Of a stretch of 64,000 nucleotides of DNA, positions 19,111 to 28,241 are shown piece after piece; positions within the stretch are counted from its first letter, which is position 1; each line of letters begins with the position of its first letter. The notes beneath the pieces were generated by a model. That model ran no database searches and was not told the DNA's origin. It saw nothing but the letters and a program-made list of their open reading frames with translations. Source of the stretch: Catenulispora sp. GP43 (GTDB taxonomy: Bacteria > Actinomycetota > Actinomycetes > Streptomycetales > Catenulisporaceae); assembly GCF_041260665.1 (NCBI RefSeq), contig NZ_JBGCCT010000021.1:124001-188000 (forward strand), given 5' to 3'. The position numbers were made by a program, and so were the translations under genes.

Positions 19111-19768
19111 CGTCCAGCTGCTCGAACTTCTCCGGGTCCACATCCCGCAACGCGGCCGACGGCCGAGGCTCCAGCAGCCGCTCCAGCACGAAACCGCCGT
19201 CCAGCATCTCGTTCACGAAGGTCTCGACGGTCATCCGCTCGAAGTTGATCGTGAACCCGGTCCCGGGCCCGCCGATCGGCGCGTCCACCCGGCCGCCCTC
19301 GTAGTACGAGCCGCCGAGCCAGCGCTGCTCGCTCATCGGATGCGTCGTTGAGACCAGCAACCGCCCGCCTGGCCGCACCACCCGCCGCAGCTCCGCCAAC
19401 AGCTGCCGCCGCGCGTAGAGGTGGTGGTAGACCAACGCCATCACCGCCAGGTCGAACGAAGCGTCCGCGAACGGCAGCGGCTGCTCCAGGTCGTGCTGCA
19501 AGAAGGTGCCGCGCTCCCCCGCCGTGCGCCCGGCGATCCGCACCAGCTCCGCGCTGCCGTCGATCGCCGTCACCGTCGCACCCCGGTCGGCCAGCGCCGC
19601 GGCGTAGAACCCGGGCCCGCAGCCGACGTCGAGCACGTCTTGGCCCGCGACGTCGCCGATCAGGGCGAGCATCGCGGGCCGGTCGAGGTAGGCGTTGGTC
19701 GGATGCTGCTGGCCGGTGCCGGCGAAGAAGTCGGCGAGGCCGCCGTGGTACGAGGTGTCTGCGGGCAT
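19058..19768 (-). CDS. Class I SAM-dependent methyltransferase
   Basis: 236 aa. The SAM-binding motif I is VLDVGCGPGFYAAALADRG near residue 48, followed by the acidic TAIDGS, then ASFDLAVMALVYHHL and LRRVVRPGGRLLVSTTHP, a standard UbiE/Methyltransf_11 layout. ATG 19768 is selected because it opens the conserved region (MPADTSYHGGLADFF); the ribosome binding site is weak and longer starts are possible. The substrate cannot be inferred. The 3' end overlaps the convergent rhomboid-like gene by 53 bp. Confidence 0.85.
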   Translation of the reverse strand: MPADTSYHGGLADFFAGTGQQHPTNAYLDRPAMLALIGDVAGQDVLDVGCGPGFYAAALADRGATVTAIDGSAELVRIAGRTAGERGTFLQHDLEQPLPFADASFDLAVMALVYHHLYARRQLLAELRRVVRPGGRLLVSTTHPMSEQRWLGGSYYEGGRVDAPIGGPGTGFTINFERMTVETFVNEMLDGGFVLERLLEPRPSAALRDVDPEKFEQLDVKATVLTVALRRPAQES

Positions 19769-19823
19769 CGGATCAGGATGACAGACGCCTCGCACCGGGC
19801 GGCAAGCTTTTCCCGACCCTTCG

Positions 19824-21095
19824 TCAGGGCACGAATGCCCCCGGGAACTGTCCCGCCGGCGCCCACGACACGGGCCAGGTGGCGCACGCTCCATGCGGGT
19901 CGGCGGGCAGCACGAACTTCACGTCCTGGATGACTTTCAGGTCAGGCGTCAGCACGGAGTACTCCGGGCTGTGGCCGGTCAAGGGCATTGGATCCCCCGC
20001 GGATCCGGTGAGCTTCTCGTTCTTGTCGACCGCGGTCACGATCTGATCGGAGCCGGTCCAGCCGGTCCACAGATGCGCGGTGACGTCCGTCCAGCCGATG
20101 CGCTTACCGCCGGCCTGGAGGTCGAAGACGGCGAGCACCGAGCCGTCCATCTCCGACAGGTAGCGGCCGTCCGGCGAGATCTGGGCCGACTCGGTCCGCG
20201 CGGACTGGTTCGTGCCGTTGGCAGCCAGACCCTCCTGGAGTGTCAGGGTACGAACTGTTGTTCCCTGTGCGTTCAGGTAGTCCAGTCGGTTGCCATCGGC
20301 GCTCAGCACCGGGAACAGCACCGAATCGTGGTCGCCCTGGAACTCCTGGATCGACCACTGACCACTCGCGACCCGGGTGAGCACTGCCTGCGGGATCGGA
20401 ACCGAGGCCAGGCGACGGCCCGACGCCGGATCGTAGAAGTCGGCCGTCCGGCTCTTGAGTGTGAGCTCGCCTGTGACCTTGATCGTGTCCCATGTCAGGT
20501 TGCTGACGATCTCCTTACTGTCAGCCGTCCAGTGCACACCGCTGGAGCCGGCGACCGCGTGCGGCGTCACCCGGCCGGCGACCGCGTCGGCCCAGGACCC
20601 GACCGCCCACGATTGTGCGGCAACCACGTCGCCCACTTCGACCAGCGCCTGCTTCCCGTCCGGTGACGGGTAGAAGGAAGTCGCCACTTTGCCTGCGACC
20701 CCGTGATACTGCTGCGTCGCCGGGTCCCAGACGTAGGTCAGGTCCAGCTTCGGTCCGTGGCCGTCGAAGCACTCCGCCGCGAACGAGACGAGCGCCGCCT
20801 GGCCCGCCGCGTTCGCGGGCGTGTCCGGCGCCGTCAACGCCGCCGGCGAGCCGTTGCCCGATCCGCCTCCGCCGTCGAGCGCCACCACGCCGACTGTCGC
20901 GGCCACCGCGAACGCCGTGCCGACGGCGATGCCCGACACCCACCGGGCTTGCCTGCCCGCCGTCGACCGCCGCCACCACGAACCCTCGCCGGCCTCGGCG
21001 AGCGCCCGGTCCGACAGCCCCAGCAGGAGCTGGTCGGCCGCCGGGTCGTCGACGGCGTCGGCCAACGTCTCCTGCAAGTCCCGCTCTGTCAGCAT
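19824..21095 (-). CDS. Membrane-anchored regulator-like protein partnered with ECF sigma factor
   Basis: 423 aa. The cytosolic N-terminus of about 50 residues (MLTERDLQETLADAVDD) is followed by one transmembrane helix (WVSGIAVGTAFAVAATVGVVAL, about 52-73) and a large extracytoplasmic region with beta-propeller-like repeats (SFYPSPDGKQALVEV, AQISPDGRYLSEMDGS). The ATG overlaps the sigma-factor stop by 7 bp, with GGAGGAGG upstream. This arrangement is that of proteins co-encoded with SigE-family ECF factors, so an anti-sigma or sensor role is likely. No zinc-type anti-sigma motif is seen. Confidence 0.65.
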   Translation of the reverse strand: MLTERDLQETLADAVDDPAADQLLLGLSDRALAEAGEGSWWRRSTAGRQARWVSGIAVGTAFAVAATVGVVALDGGGGSGNGSPAALTAPDTPANAAGQAALVSFAAECFDGHGPKLDLTYVWDPATQQYHGVAGKVATSFYPSPDGKQALVEVGDVVAAQSWAVGSWADAVAGRVTPHAVAGSSGVHWTADSKEIVSNLTWDTIKVTGELTLKSRTADFYDPASGRRLASVPIPQAVLTRVASGQWSIQEFQGDHDSVLFPVLSADGNRLDYLNAQGTTVRTLTLQEGLAANGTNQSARTESAQISPDGRYLSEMDGSVLAVFDLQAGGKRIGWTDVTAHLWTGWTGSDQIVTAVDKNEKLTGSAGDPMPLTGHSPEYSVLTPDLKVIQDVKFVLPADPHGACATWPVSWAPAGQFPGAFVP

Positions 21096-21619
21096 GCCGC
21101 CTCCTCCTTCAAACTGTCCTTCGCGGTGATGTCCGTGCTCACCCGCAATGCCTTCAGCGCCTTGTGATGCTGGCTGCGCACGGTCCCGGCCGAGATCCCC
21201 AGCACCTCGGCGATGTCCTCGTCGGTCCGGTCCTCGAAGTACCGCAGTACGACCACCGCGCGCTGGCCCGGCGGCAGCCGCCGCAGCGCCGCCATCACGT
21301 CCCGGCGCACGGCGACCAGGTCCGCCGGGTCCGAGCGCTCGGCGGCCGTGTCCGGGACGGTCGCCGTCGTCCGCTCCCGGCGCCACGACAGCCGGCGGGT
21401 CCGGTCCACGTGCGCGTGGTAGATCGCTTTGCGCGCGTAGGCCTCGGCGTGGCCCGGGTCGGCGAGTTGGCCCCACTTGCGCGCCAACCCGGCCAGCGCG
21501 CTCTGCACCAGATCCCGGCCGTGTTCCCAGTCGCCGGTCAGCAGATAGGCGGTTTGCAGCAGCGCTTTCGACCGGGCGCCGACGAACTCGCGGAACCGCT
21601 GTTCATCCTCGATGTCCAA
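21089..21619 (-). CDS. SigE-family ECF RNA polymerase sigma factor
   Basis: 176 aa. The sigma-70 region 2 lies at about 9-75 (FREFVGARSKALLQTAYLLT, then ARKAIYHAHVDRTRR), and region 4 at about 115-165 (ALRRLPPGQRAVVVLRYFED, AEVLGISAGTVRSQHHKALK, a helix-turn-helix). This is the actinobacterial SigE-like ECF type of about 170 residues. It is co-transcribed with the membrane protein downstream and divergent from the DNA ligase gene. Confidence 0.92.
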   Translation of the reverse strand: MDIEDEQRFREFVGARSKALLQTAYLLTGDWEHGRDLVQSALAGLARKWGQLADPGHAEAYARKAIYHAHVDRTRRLSWRRERTTATVPDTAAERSDPADLVAVRRDVMAALRRLPPGQRAVVVLRYFEDRTDEDIAEVLGISAGTVRSQHHKALKALRVSTDITAKDSLKEEAAC

Positions 21620-21756
21620 TGTCCGTTGCCCTCCTCGACCTACTACACGAGGCGAGGCCCCGGAATCACTGCCGCCGGGCCCGACGGTTCGTGGGGGCGG
21701 GGTTCGTGTGGGTCACCCCGCTCGCCCTTGTCAGTGCCGTGGCGGACCATTTCCTC

Positions 21757-23313
21757 ATGCGCTTGCTCGATCTGGCCACCACGTCCACGGCGGTCGCCGA
21801 GGCCTCGGCCCGCACGGCCAAGATCGCCTTGCTGGCCGACCGGCTTCGGACGGCCGGGCCCGAGGAGATCCGGGTCGCCGTCCACTACCTGTCCGGGGAG
21901 CTGCCGCAGCGGCAGATCGGCGTCGGCTGGGCCACGTTGCGGGACCTGCCTGCGCCCGCGACCGGCGCCACAACCGGCGCCGACGCCGGGGCTGGCGGCG
22001 GCGAGCTGGAGGTGGCCGAGGTCGACCGGATCCTGGAGGAAATCGGCCAGACCTCCGGCGCCGGGTCGCAGGCCCGCCGCCGTGACCTGCTGACCGCGCT
22101 GTTCGCCCGAGCCACCGCCGAGGAACAGGCCTTCCTGCGCCGGCTCCTGACCGGCGAGCTGCGCCAGGGCGCGCTGGACGGTGTCATGGCCGACGCGGTC
22201 GCGAAGGCGGCCGAAGTACCGGCAGCCGAGGTGCGGCGGGCGGCGATGTTCGGCGGCGACCTGGCGGCGGCCGCGCAGACCGCGCTGCGCGACGGCGTCC
22301 CGGGGCTGCGCGCGGTCGCCCTGGTGGTCGGGCGTCCGGTCCAGCCGATGCTGGCCGGGACGGCCGACGACGTGCCCGCGGCGCTGGCGAAGGCGGCCCC
22401 GGCGGCTCTGGAGTGGAAGCTGGACGGAATCAGGGTCCAGATCCACCGCGACGGCGACCGCGTCCAGGTCTTCACCCGCAGCCTGGACGACATCACCGAC
22501 CGGCTGCCGGAGGCGGTCGCGCTGGCCCGGGCGCTGCCGGTGGCCTCCGCGGTCCTGGACGGCGAGGCGCTGGCGCTGGCCGCCGACGGCCGGCCGCGGC
22601 CGTTCCAGGAGACCGCGAGCCGTACCGGCAGCCGCCGCGATGTCGGGCGGATGCAGGAGCAGATCCCGCTGACCGTGTTCCTGTTCGACCTGCTGTACCT
22701 CGACGGCCGCGACGTGACCGATCTGCCGTCCCGGGAGCGCTCCGACCTGCTGGCCTCGATCGCGCCGCCGGCCGCCCTGGCCCCGCGCCTGGTCACCGAC
22801 GACCCCGACGCCGCGCAGGCGTTCGCGCAGGACGCCCTGGACCGCGGGCACGAAGGCGTGGTCGTGAAATCCCTCGACGCGCCCTACAACGCCGGCCGCC
22901 GCGGCGCGGCCTGGCTGAAGGTCAAGCCGGTCCACACCCTCGACCTGGTGGTCGTCGCCGCGGAGTGGGGCCACGGCCGGCGCAAAGGCTGGCTGAGCAA
23001 TCTGCACCTGGCCGCGCGCGACCCGGACAGCGGCGAATTCGTCATGCTCGGCAAGACGTTCAAGGGCATGACCGACGAGCTGCTCACGTGGCAGACCGAG
23101 CGGCTGCGCGCTTTGCAGACGTCCGCCGACGACTGGACCGTGCGGGTGCGGCCCGAACTGGTCGTCGAGGTGGCTTTCGACGGTGTGCAGCGCAGTTCCC
23201 GCTACCCGGGAGGCGTGACCCTGCGGTTCGCGCGGGTGGTGCGGTATCGCGAGGACAAGAAGGCGCAGGACGCCGACACGATCGACGCGGTGCGGGCGAT
23301 CGGGCACGCGTAG
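21757..23313 (+). CDS. ATP-dependent DNA ligase (LigB-like)
   Basis: 518 aa, the size and layout of mycobacterial/streptomycete LigB. An N-terminal DNA-binding helical domain (about 1-195) is followed by the adenylation domain with nucleophile Lys221 in EWKLDGIRVQIHRDG (motif I). Motif IIIa-like LFDLLYLDGRD, motif IV EGVVVKSLDAPYN and motif V WLKVKPVHTLDLVVV come next, and an OB-fold C-terminus ends near RYPGGVTLRFARVVRYREDK. The ATG at 21757 opens the conserved N-terminus; the frame is open further upstream across the divergent promoter region. It is an accessory nick-sealing ligase alongside the housekeeping NAD-dependent LigA. Confidence 0.9.
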   Translation: MRLLDLATTSTAVAEASARTAKIALLADRLRTAGPEEIRVAVHYLSGELPQRQIGVGWATLRDLPAPATGATTGADAGAGGGELEVAEVDRILEEIGQTSGAGSQARRRDLLTALFARATAEEQAFLRRLLTGELRQGALDGVMADAVAKAAEVPAAEVRRAAMFGGDLAAAAQTALRDGVPGLRAVALVVGRPVQPMLAGTADDVPAALAKAAPAALEWKLDGIRVQIHRDGDRVQVFTRSLDDITDRLPEAVALARALPVASAVLDGEALALAADGRPRPFQETASRTGSRRDVGRMQEQIPLTVFLFDLLYLDGRDVTDLPSRERSDLLASIAPPAALAPRLVTDDPDAAQAFAQDALDRGHEGVVVKSLDAPYNAGRRGAAWLKVKPVHTLDLVVVAAEWGHGRRKGWLSNLHLAARDPDSGEFVMLGKTFKGMTDELLTWQTERLRALQTSADDWTVRVRPELVVEVAFDGVQRSSRYPGGVTLRFARVVRYREDKKAQDADTIDAVRAIGHA

Positions 23314-23356
23314 CGCCGTGCCGCCGAAGGGCTCCCCCAATAGTTGCGCACGCGAT

Positions 23357-23384
23357 AGTATCCTGATCGAAAGTATCCGGATCG
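23357..23384. repeat. 13-bp direct repeats upstream of ATPase gene
   Basis: AGTATCCTGATCG (23357-23369) and AGTATCCGGATCG (23372-23384) differ at one base and repeat with a 15-bp period. They lie 20-47 bp before the GTG at 23404. Placement suggests a promoter-proximal regulator site; no matching factor is evident. Confidence 0.4.
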
Positions 23385-23403
23385 CTGCACACCGGGAGCC
23401 GCG

Positions 23404-24822
23404 GTGACTCGTTTCGTCGGCAGAAGGCGCGAGCTGGCCGCGCTGCACCAGGTCCTCTCGCAGGTCAGTGCCGGTGACAGCGCGGGACCCGCGGGACGCT
23501 GCCTGGTCCTGCGCGGCCGCCGCCGGATCGGCAAGTCGGCGCTGGTCGAGGAGTTCGCCGGCGGCGCCGGGGTGCCGCACGTCTACTACACCGCGGAAAT
23601 CGGCATCGGCGAGGAACCGCTGGCCGAGTTCGTCCGCGCCGTCAGCGCCTCCGACCTCCCGGACGCCGACGTCTTCGGCGACGCCACGCCCGGCAACTGG
23701 GCCGCCGCGTTCCGCCAGCTGGCCGGGATCCTGCCCGCCGACCGGCCGTCGGTGGTGGTGCTCGACGAGGTGCCGTACCTGATGGACGAACAGGGCGCCT
23801 TCGAGAGCGTGCTGCAGCGCGCGTGGGACCGCGAGCTGTCCCGCAAGCCGGTACTGCTCCTGCTCATCGGCTCGGACCTGTCGATGATGGAAGCCCTCAC
23901 CTCCTACGGCCGCCCCTTCCACCAGCGCGGCACCGAACTGCCGATCGGCCCCCTGAACCCCGCCGACGTCTCCGCCATGACCGGCCTGGCCGACGCCGAC
24001 GCCTTCGACGCCGCGCTGATAACCGGCGGCCTCCCGGTGATCTGCGCACGCTGGCGGGCGGGCGAGGACATGTGGTCGTTCCTCACCCGGGAGCTGGCCG
24101 ACCCGTTCAGCCCGCTCACCGCCTCGGCCCAGCTGTCGCTGGCCGCCGAGTTCCCCGACCAGGCACAGGCCCGCGCCGTCCTCGCCGCGATCGGCTCCGG
24201 CGAGCGCACCTTCACGAACATCGCGCGCACCGCCGGCGGCATCGCGCACTCGACGCTGACCCGCGCCACCGAGGTCCTGACGGACAAGCGCGTGGTCGCC
24301 GCCGAACTACCGGTGTCGCTGGCCCCGTCGAAGGAACGCCGCTACCGCATCACCGACTCCTATCTGCGCTTCTGGTTCCGCTTCCTCGCGCCCCACCTGC
24401 CCGAGATCGACCGCATGCGCTCGGATCTGACCCTCGACCGCATCCGCACCGGCTTTCCCAGCTGGCGCGGCCGAGCCGTGGAACCGCTGGTCCGCGAGAG
24501 CCTGGCCCGCCTGCTGCCCGCCGCCGGACTACCCGCGGCCCCGGTCGTCGGCGGCTACTGGACCCGCAGCAACGACGTCGAGATCGACATCGTCGGCGCC
24601 GACCGCGCCCCCGTCGCCCGCCGCCTGCTGTTCCTCGGCTCGGTCAAGTGGCTGGACCACACGCCCTTCGACGGGCACGATCTCATCGCGCTGCAACGGC
24701 ACCGCGACCGCGTCACCACCGATCCGGTGCCGCTGCTCGCGGTGTCGCGGACCGGCGCGACAGCCAAGGGACTCGACGCCGTGTTCGGTCCGGCGGATCT
24801 GCTGACGCCTTGGCAGGGGTGA
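23404..24822 (+). CDS. DUF234-type P-loop ATPase
   Basis: 472 aa, GTG start. The Walker A is GRRRIGKSAL near residue 38, preceded by FVGRRREL, and the Walker B is VVVLDEVPYL near 118, followed by sensor-like LLLIGSDLSMM. The C-terminal part has a winged-helix region (GIAHSTLTRATEVL) and, near 330-390, the DUF234 segment RITDSYLRFWFRFL with a restriction-nuclease-like tail (YWTRSNDVEIDIV). These archaeal-type ATPases are widespread and poorly understood; many are suspected regulatory or toxin-like NTPases. The gene converges with the helical-repeat protein and overlaps it by 110 bp. Confidence 0.75.
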   Translation: MTRFVGRRRELAALHQVLSQVSAGDSAGPAGRCLVLRGRRRIGKSALVEEFAGGAGVPHVYYTAEIGIGEEPLAEFVRAVSASDLPDADVFGDATPGNWAAAFRQLAGILPADRPSVVVLDEVPYLMDEQGAFESVLQRAWDRELSRKPVLLLLIGSDLSMMEALTSYGRPFHQRGTELPIGPLNPADVSAMTGLADADAFDAALITGGLPVICARWRAGEDMWSFLTRELADPFSPLTASAQLSLAAEFPDQAQARAVLAAIGSGERTFTNIARTAGGIAHSTLTRATEVLTDKRVVAAELPVSLAPSKERRYRITDSYLRFWFRFLAPHLPEIDRMRSDLTLDRIRTGFPSWRGRAVEPLVRESLARLLPAAGLPAAPVVGGYWTRSNDVEIDIVGADRAPVARRLLFLGSVKWLDHTPFDGHDLIALQRHRDRVTTDPVPLLAVSRTGATAKGLDAVFGPADLLTPWQG

Positions 24823-26179
24823 CCGGCTCGGAGGCCTTCAGCCACGTTTCCGCGATCCGGACCGAGGCGGACACCCGATAGGAGTCCTCGGCGATCCCGG
24901 TGACGAGCCGTTCGGCCCGCTCCGGATCCGCGGCGGCGAGCGCCACGGCAACGAACCCCAGGGTCTGCGCACGGATCGCGCCCGCGTCCGTGATGGCCGC
25001 CGCGATGCGTTCGGCACGGTCCGGGTCGACGACGGCGACCCGGGGAGCCATGAAGGCCAGCGCGTACGACCTGTTCTGCCGCGGGTTGAGGGCGGCGGCG
25101 AGCTTCTCGGCGCGGTCGAAGTCCGCTGCCATCGCGGCAGCCCCGGACCGGCTCAAGCCAAGTAAGACCAGAACCCTGACGCAGTCGATCAGGGCCCCGC
25201 GCAGGCCGTCTCCAGCCGTTTCGGCGGCGATCCGCTCGACCAGTTCGACGAATCGCTCGGCGCGACCGGCGTCCACGGCGACGAACCCGTCGGCGATCCG
25301 GGCCAACACACATGCTCTTTGCACTTCGCCGGTCGTCGTGTTGGCGAGACGCTCTACCCGGTCCAGGAGACGGCTACCCCGCTCGATGTCGAGTCCGGCC
25401 ACGATCTTGGCAACGGAACTCAGCACGTCGCCTCGCTGAGAGACGTTCGCCATTCCAGCGGCCAGGTCCTCGGCCTCGCAGGCAAGTCGCTCGGCGCGGT
25501 CGGGATCGACGCGCCCGATCGCTTGAGCGATCCGGGCCACCTTGAGCGCTCGCGAGAACTCGCCACAGCCCGCTGCGGCATCCTCGGCCAGGTCTGCGAC
25601 GTGTGCGACCCGACGCGGGTCGCCACCCGCCGACCACTCGACGATCCTGGCAAGTGCCTCAGCCCTCAGCTCCGGGAAGGTGATACCGTCCGCGACACCT
25701 TCGGCGAGGCCCGGATCGACGACGGCCAACGACCCGGCGACGGTGACAAGAGCGCGCGAGTACGATCCGTCCGGCACGGTCGCGGCGGTATCGACAGCTT
25801 GGCGGGCGAGACGTCGGGCCCGGTCCGGGTCCGTGGTCGCGATCGCATGAGCGCACTTGGCCAACGCGGCCGCCTTTGCTCCCGCTTCCGGCATGCGGCC
25901 GGCGACACGCTCGACACGATCAGGATCAGTGGCGGCCAAGACCTCGCAGAGCCAGTTCCGCGAGTTTCGCCTGTCACGCCTGCTCAACGTCCAGGAAGCG
26001 GTACGTTCGGCCCGGTCGGCCAGACGCCTGGCCCGATCCGGATCCGTGGCGATCAGAACTCTGACGATCTCGGCCAGCGCCCGCACCCGGGCGACCCGGT
26101 GCGGGATCGCTTCAGCGGCTGCCTCGGCCCGCGCGAGCATGACCGTCGCCCGCTGATGCAACGCGCTGTCATCCACCAT
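24713..26179 (-). CDS. Helical-repeat protein with DPDRAERLA repeats, function unknown
   Basis: 488 aa built almost entirely of about 40-residue helical repeats, each carrying a version of ATDPDRARRLA or VDPDRAERIA (for example near 44, 82, 115, 213, 370 and 407). It looks like a TPR/Sel1-like solenoid for protein binding. No catalytic motif or signal is seen. The C-terminal 40 residues are basic and low-complexity, and they lie within the 110-bp overlap with the convergent ATPase gene, so the true end could be disputed. I do not recognise the family by name. Confidence 0.6.
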   Translation of the reverse strand: MVDDSALHQRATVMLARAEAAAEAIPHRVARVRALAEIVRVLIATDPDRARRLADRAERTASWTLSRRDRRNSRNWLCEVLAATDPDRVERVAGRMPEAGAKAAALAKCAHAIATTDPDRARRLARQAVDTAATVPDGSYSRALVTVAGSLAVVDPGLAEGVADGITFPELRAEALARIVEWSAGGDPRRVAHVADLAEDAAAGCGEFSRALKVARIAQAIGRVDPDRAERLACEAEDLAAGMANVSQRGDVLSSVAKIVAGLDIERGSRLLDRVERLANTTTGEVQRACVLARIADGFVAVDAGRAERFVELVERIAAETAGDGLRGALIDCVRVLVLLGLSRSGAAAMAADFDRAEKLAAALNPRQNRSYALAFMAPRVAVVDPDRAERIAAAITDAGAIRAQTLGFVAVALAAADPERAERLVTGIAEDSYRVSASVRIAETWLKASEPVTPAKASADPPDRTRRRVPWLSRRSATPRAAAPDRW

Positions 26180-26354
26180 CGGAACACGATTCTGCCCCGA
26201 GCCGCCCCGGCGCGCGCGATTCGACCATCACGATCCATGATGGGTGCGAGAGCGGACTGCTCATTGGTCGCCGGAGCCGTTCGCGGTGAACTGGAGATGC
26301 GCCGGCGAAGAGCCGACAAGCCGGAAACCGCTTGAGCATCGAGGAGAAACAGCC

Positions 26355-26774
26355 ATGACCACGATCACCGCCACCTCCCCCACCCAGCAGCTCGTCCTCC
26401 GTTACTTCGCCGCCCTCGCCGACGGCGACCAGGCGGCGATCCGCGACTGCTGGGCCGCGGACGGCTCCGTCTGGTACGGCGGCGACCTGCCGATATCGGG
26501 GACCTGGCAGGGCCGCGACCAGGTCATCGACGGCTTCCTGGCGACCGCCTTCGCGCACCTGGACCCCGAGCGGGAGATCGGGCTGAAGGTCACCAACGTC
26601 TTCGGCGAGGGCGAGCAGGTGCTGGTCGAGTGGGACTCGTGGGCGACCGGGAAGACCGGCCGGCCGTACCACGAGAAGAACATCGGCGTGTTCGTCGTCC
26701 GCGACGGCAAGATCGTGGCGATGCGGGAGTACGCCGACACGCAGCACTGGGAACGTGCGCTGGTCGCGGCCTGA
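26355..26774 (+). CDS. SnoaL-like (NTF2-fold) protein
   Basis: 139 aa. It has the compact cone-shaped NTF2 fold signature: QLVLRYFAALADGDQAAIRD, then VWYGGDLPISGTWQGRDQVI, and a C-terminal FVVRDGKIVAMREYADTQHW. ATG 26355 has GAGGAG upstream. Members act as isomerases, hydroxylases or binding proteins on small molecules; the ligand here is unknown. It stands alone between convergent neighbours. Confidence 0.8.
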   Translation: MTTITATSPTQQLVLRYFAALADGDQAAIRDCWAADGSVWYGGDLPISGTWQGRDQVIDGFLATAFAHLDPEREIGLKVTNVFGEGEQVLVEWDSWATGKTGRPYHEKNIGVFVVRDGKIVAMREYADTQHWERALVAA

Positions 26775-26808
26775 GGCACCCAGCGCACGCACCCGGTTCT
26801 TCAATGCT

Positions 26809-26840
26809 TCAGGGCTTCAGGGCCTCAGGGCCTCAGGGCC
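26809..26840. repeat. Four tandem 8-bp repeats at a gene end
   Basis: The unit TCAGGGCC occurs four times in a row (the first copy ends GCT), abutting the stop codon of the I36-domain gene at 26841. Reading on from the repeat, the stop itself is the beginning of a fifth unit. Confidence 0.75.
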
Positions 26841-28175
26841 TCAGCACGCCTGGACGTAGTAGACCGGATCGAAGTTGTAGTTCGCGTTCCTGCTCCCGGG
26901 AGCGGATGCCGTGATGACGTTGTGGTTCTGGTCCTTGGTGTAGGCGTCCGTCCCGCCCGAGTTGTCGTTGATGTAGGACCCTGCTGAAAGCCAGTTCTGG
27001 AGCGCCCAGTCACCGCCGTTGTACTTGCAGTGGTAGAACGAGAACACCGTCCCGCTGTAGTTGGCGCCGGTGTAGATGCAGAAGTGCCCGCTGTGGCAGT
27101 CCGAGCCGTTGCCGGCCGCGGGGCTCGAGCAGTCGGCGTTCGACGACGTGGAGCACTGCCCGATGCCGGTGACCGACGGCCCGCTGCCGCCACCGCCCCC
27201 GGTCCACAGGTACGTGACGGTCACCCAGCCGTTGTCGTTCAGGCCGATGTTGTAGAACGTGCCGTCGGCGAGGTCGATACCGGCCGGATTGGCGACGGTC
27301 CTGCCGAACTCGTCGTGGCCGCCGTTGTACCCGCTCTGATACGCGGCCTGTGCTTCCGGCTCGCCCTGCGGCAGATCCGTGAACTCGGCACGGTTGGCGT
27401 CCCAGTAGTCGTCGTGTGTGTTCCACGGACCGATGTCCCACACCGGCGCCGTCTCACACGTGCTGGGACCGCAGACCTGGACCGAGTAGTCGCCGCTGCC
27501 GTCGGGCGACAGCGCCGATCCCGAAGGCAGCGCCACGAAGTGGTCATTGGGTTGGATGACGTGGCCGTTCGCGGTGGTCCCGCCGACCAGGCCCTCGCGC
27601 GTGGCGTACACCTGGTAGGACACGGACGCGGGAGCCAGCCGGGGGGCGACGGCGGGAGCCGCACCGCTGTCGGCGTTCAGGACCAGGTTGCTGACGGTCG
27701 GAGCGGCGCCGTTCGCGGCGTCCCGCAAGGTGATCCGCGCCTGGACCTTCGTGACCGACTCCGCCAGCGATGTCGAACCGGTGGCCGCCGCGGGCACCCA
27801 CTGCGTCCACTTCCCATTGAGCCCGAGACCCCGGACATCGACCAGCGCCTGCGACCCGGCCGGCCGGGCGGCGGTCAGCGTCACGGCCACCTCGTTCGCC
27901 GGCTGGGCCAAAGCGTGCGCGGGCAACACGTCCTGCCCGTAGCCCCGCGTGTCCTGGGACGTCGAGGCATGAACCCGGCCGTCCTCGACCGTGAGCGCCT
28001 TGCCCGTCCACGCGACATTGAAGCCGGACGCCTGCACCAGCGCCGGCTTCTCGCTCCATCGGGCACCGCTCGACGCGGCCTGCGCCGTACCAGCCATCGC
28101 ACCTGTGGCACCAGTCGCCACGGCAAGCACCGCCGCCGCACCGACGGCAGCTCTCTTATGCAGAGGGATTGTCAT
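26841..28175 (-). CDS. Secreted protein with peptidase inhibitor I36-like C-terminal domain
   Basis: 444 aa. It has an N-terminal Sec signal (MTIPLHKRAAVGAAAVLAVA, cleavage near AQA). ATG 28175 has GAGAGGAAGAC upstream. The C-terminal 90 residues carry the cysteine-bearing I36-type pattern CHSGHFCIYTGANYSG, then FYHCKYNGG. The preceding region (CETAPVWDIGPWNTHDDYWD, then EFTDLPQGEPEAQAAY) is a beta-rich domain seen in other actinomycete secreted proteins but not identified here. It probably acts outside the cell; protease inhibition is only suggested by the domain name. Confidence 0.7.
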   Translation of the reverse strand: MTIPLHKRAAVGAAAVLAVATGATGAMAGTAQAASSGARWSEKPALVQASGFNVAWTGKALTVEDGRVHASTSQDTRGYGQDVLPAHALAQPANEVAVTLTAARPAGSQALVDVRGLGLNGKWTQWVPAAATGSTSLAESVTKVQARITLRDAANGAAPTVSNLVLNADSGAAPAVAPRLAPASVSYQVYATREGLVGGTTANGHVIQPNDHFVALPSGSALSPDGSGDYSVQVCGPSTCETAPVWDIGPWNTHDDYWDANRAEFTDLPQGEPEAQAAYQSGYNGGHDEFGRTVANPAGIDLADGTFYNIGLNDNGWVTVTYLWTGGGGGSGPSVTGIGQCSTSSNADCSSPAAGNGSDCHSGHFCIYTGANYSGTVFSFYHCKYNGGDWALQNWLSAGSYINDNSGGTDAYTKDQNHNVITASAPGSRNANYNFDPVYYVQAC

Positions 28176-28241
28176 GTCTTCCTCTCGTGGGGTCGTCATG
28201 CACGTGGGGTGGCGTGCCGTCTGGCCAAAGCCTGTGATGTG

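Noticed and set aside
21643-24249. An 868-codon minus-strand frame across the DNA ligase and ATPase genes
   Set aside because: It covers two genes with clear motifs on the + strand and has low-complexity composition, so it is a shadow of GC-rich third positions.
26809-26840. CRISPR-like array
   Set aside because: The 8-bp units are directly adjacent, with no spacers.
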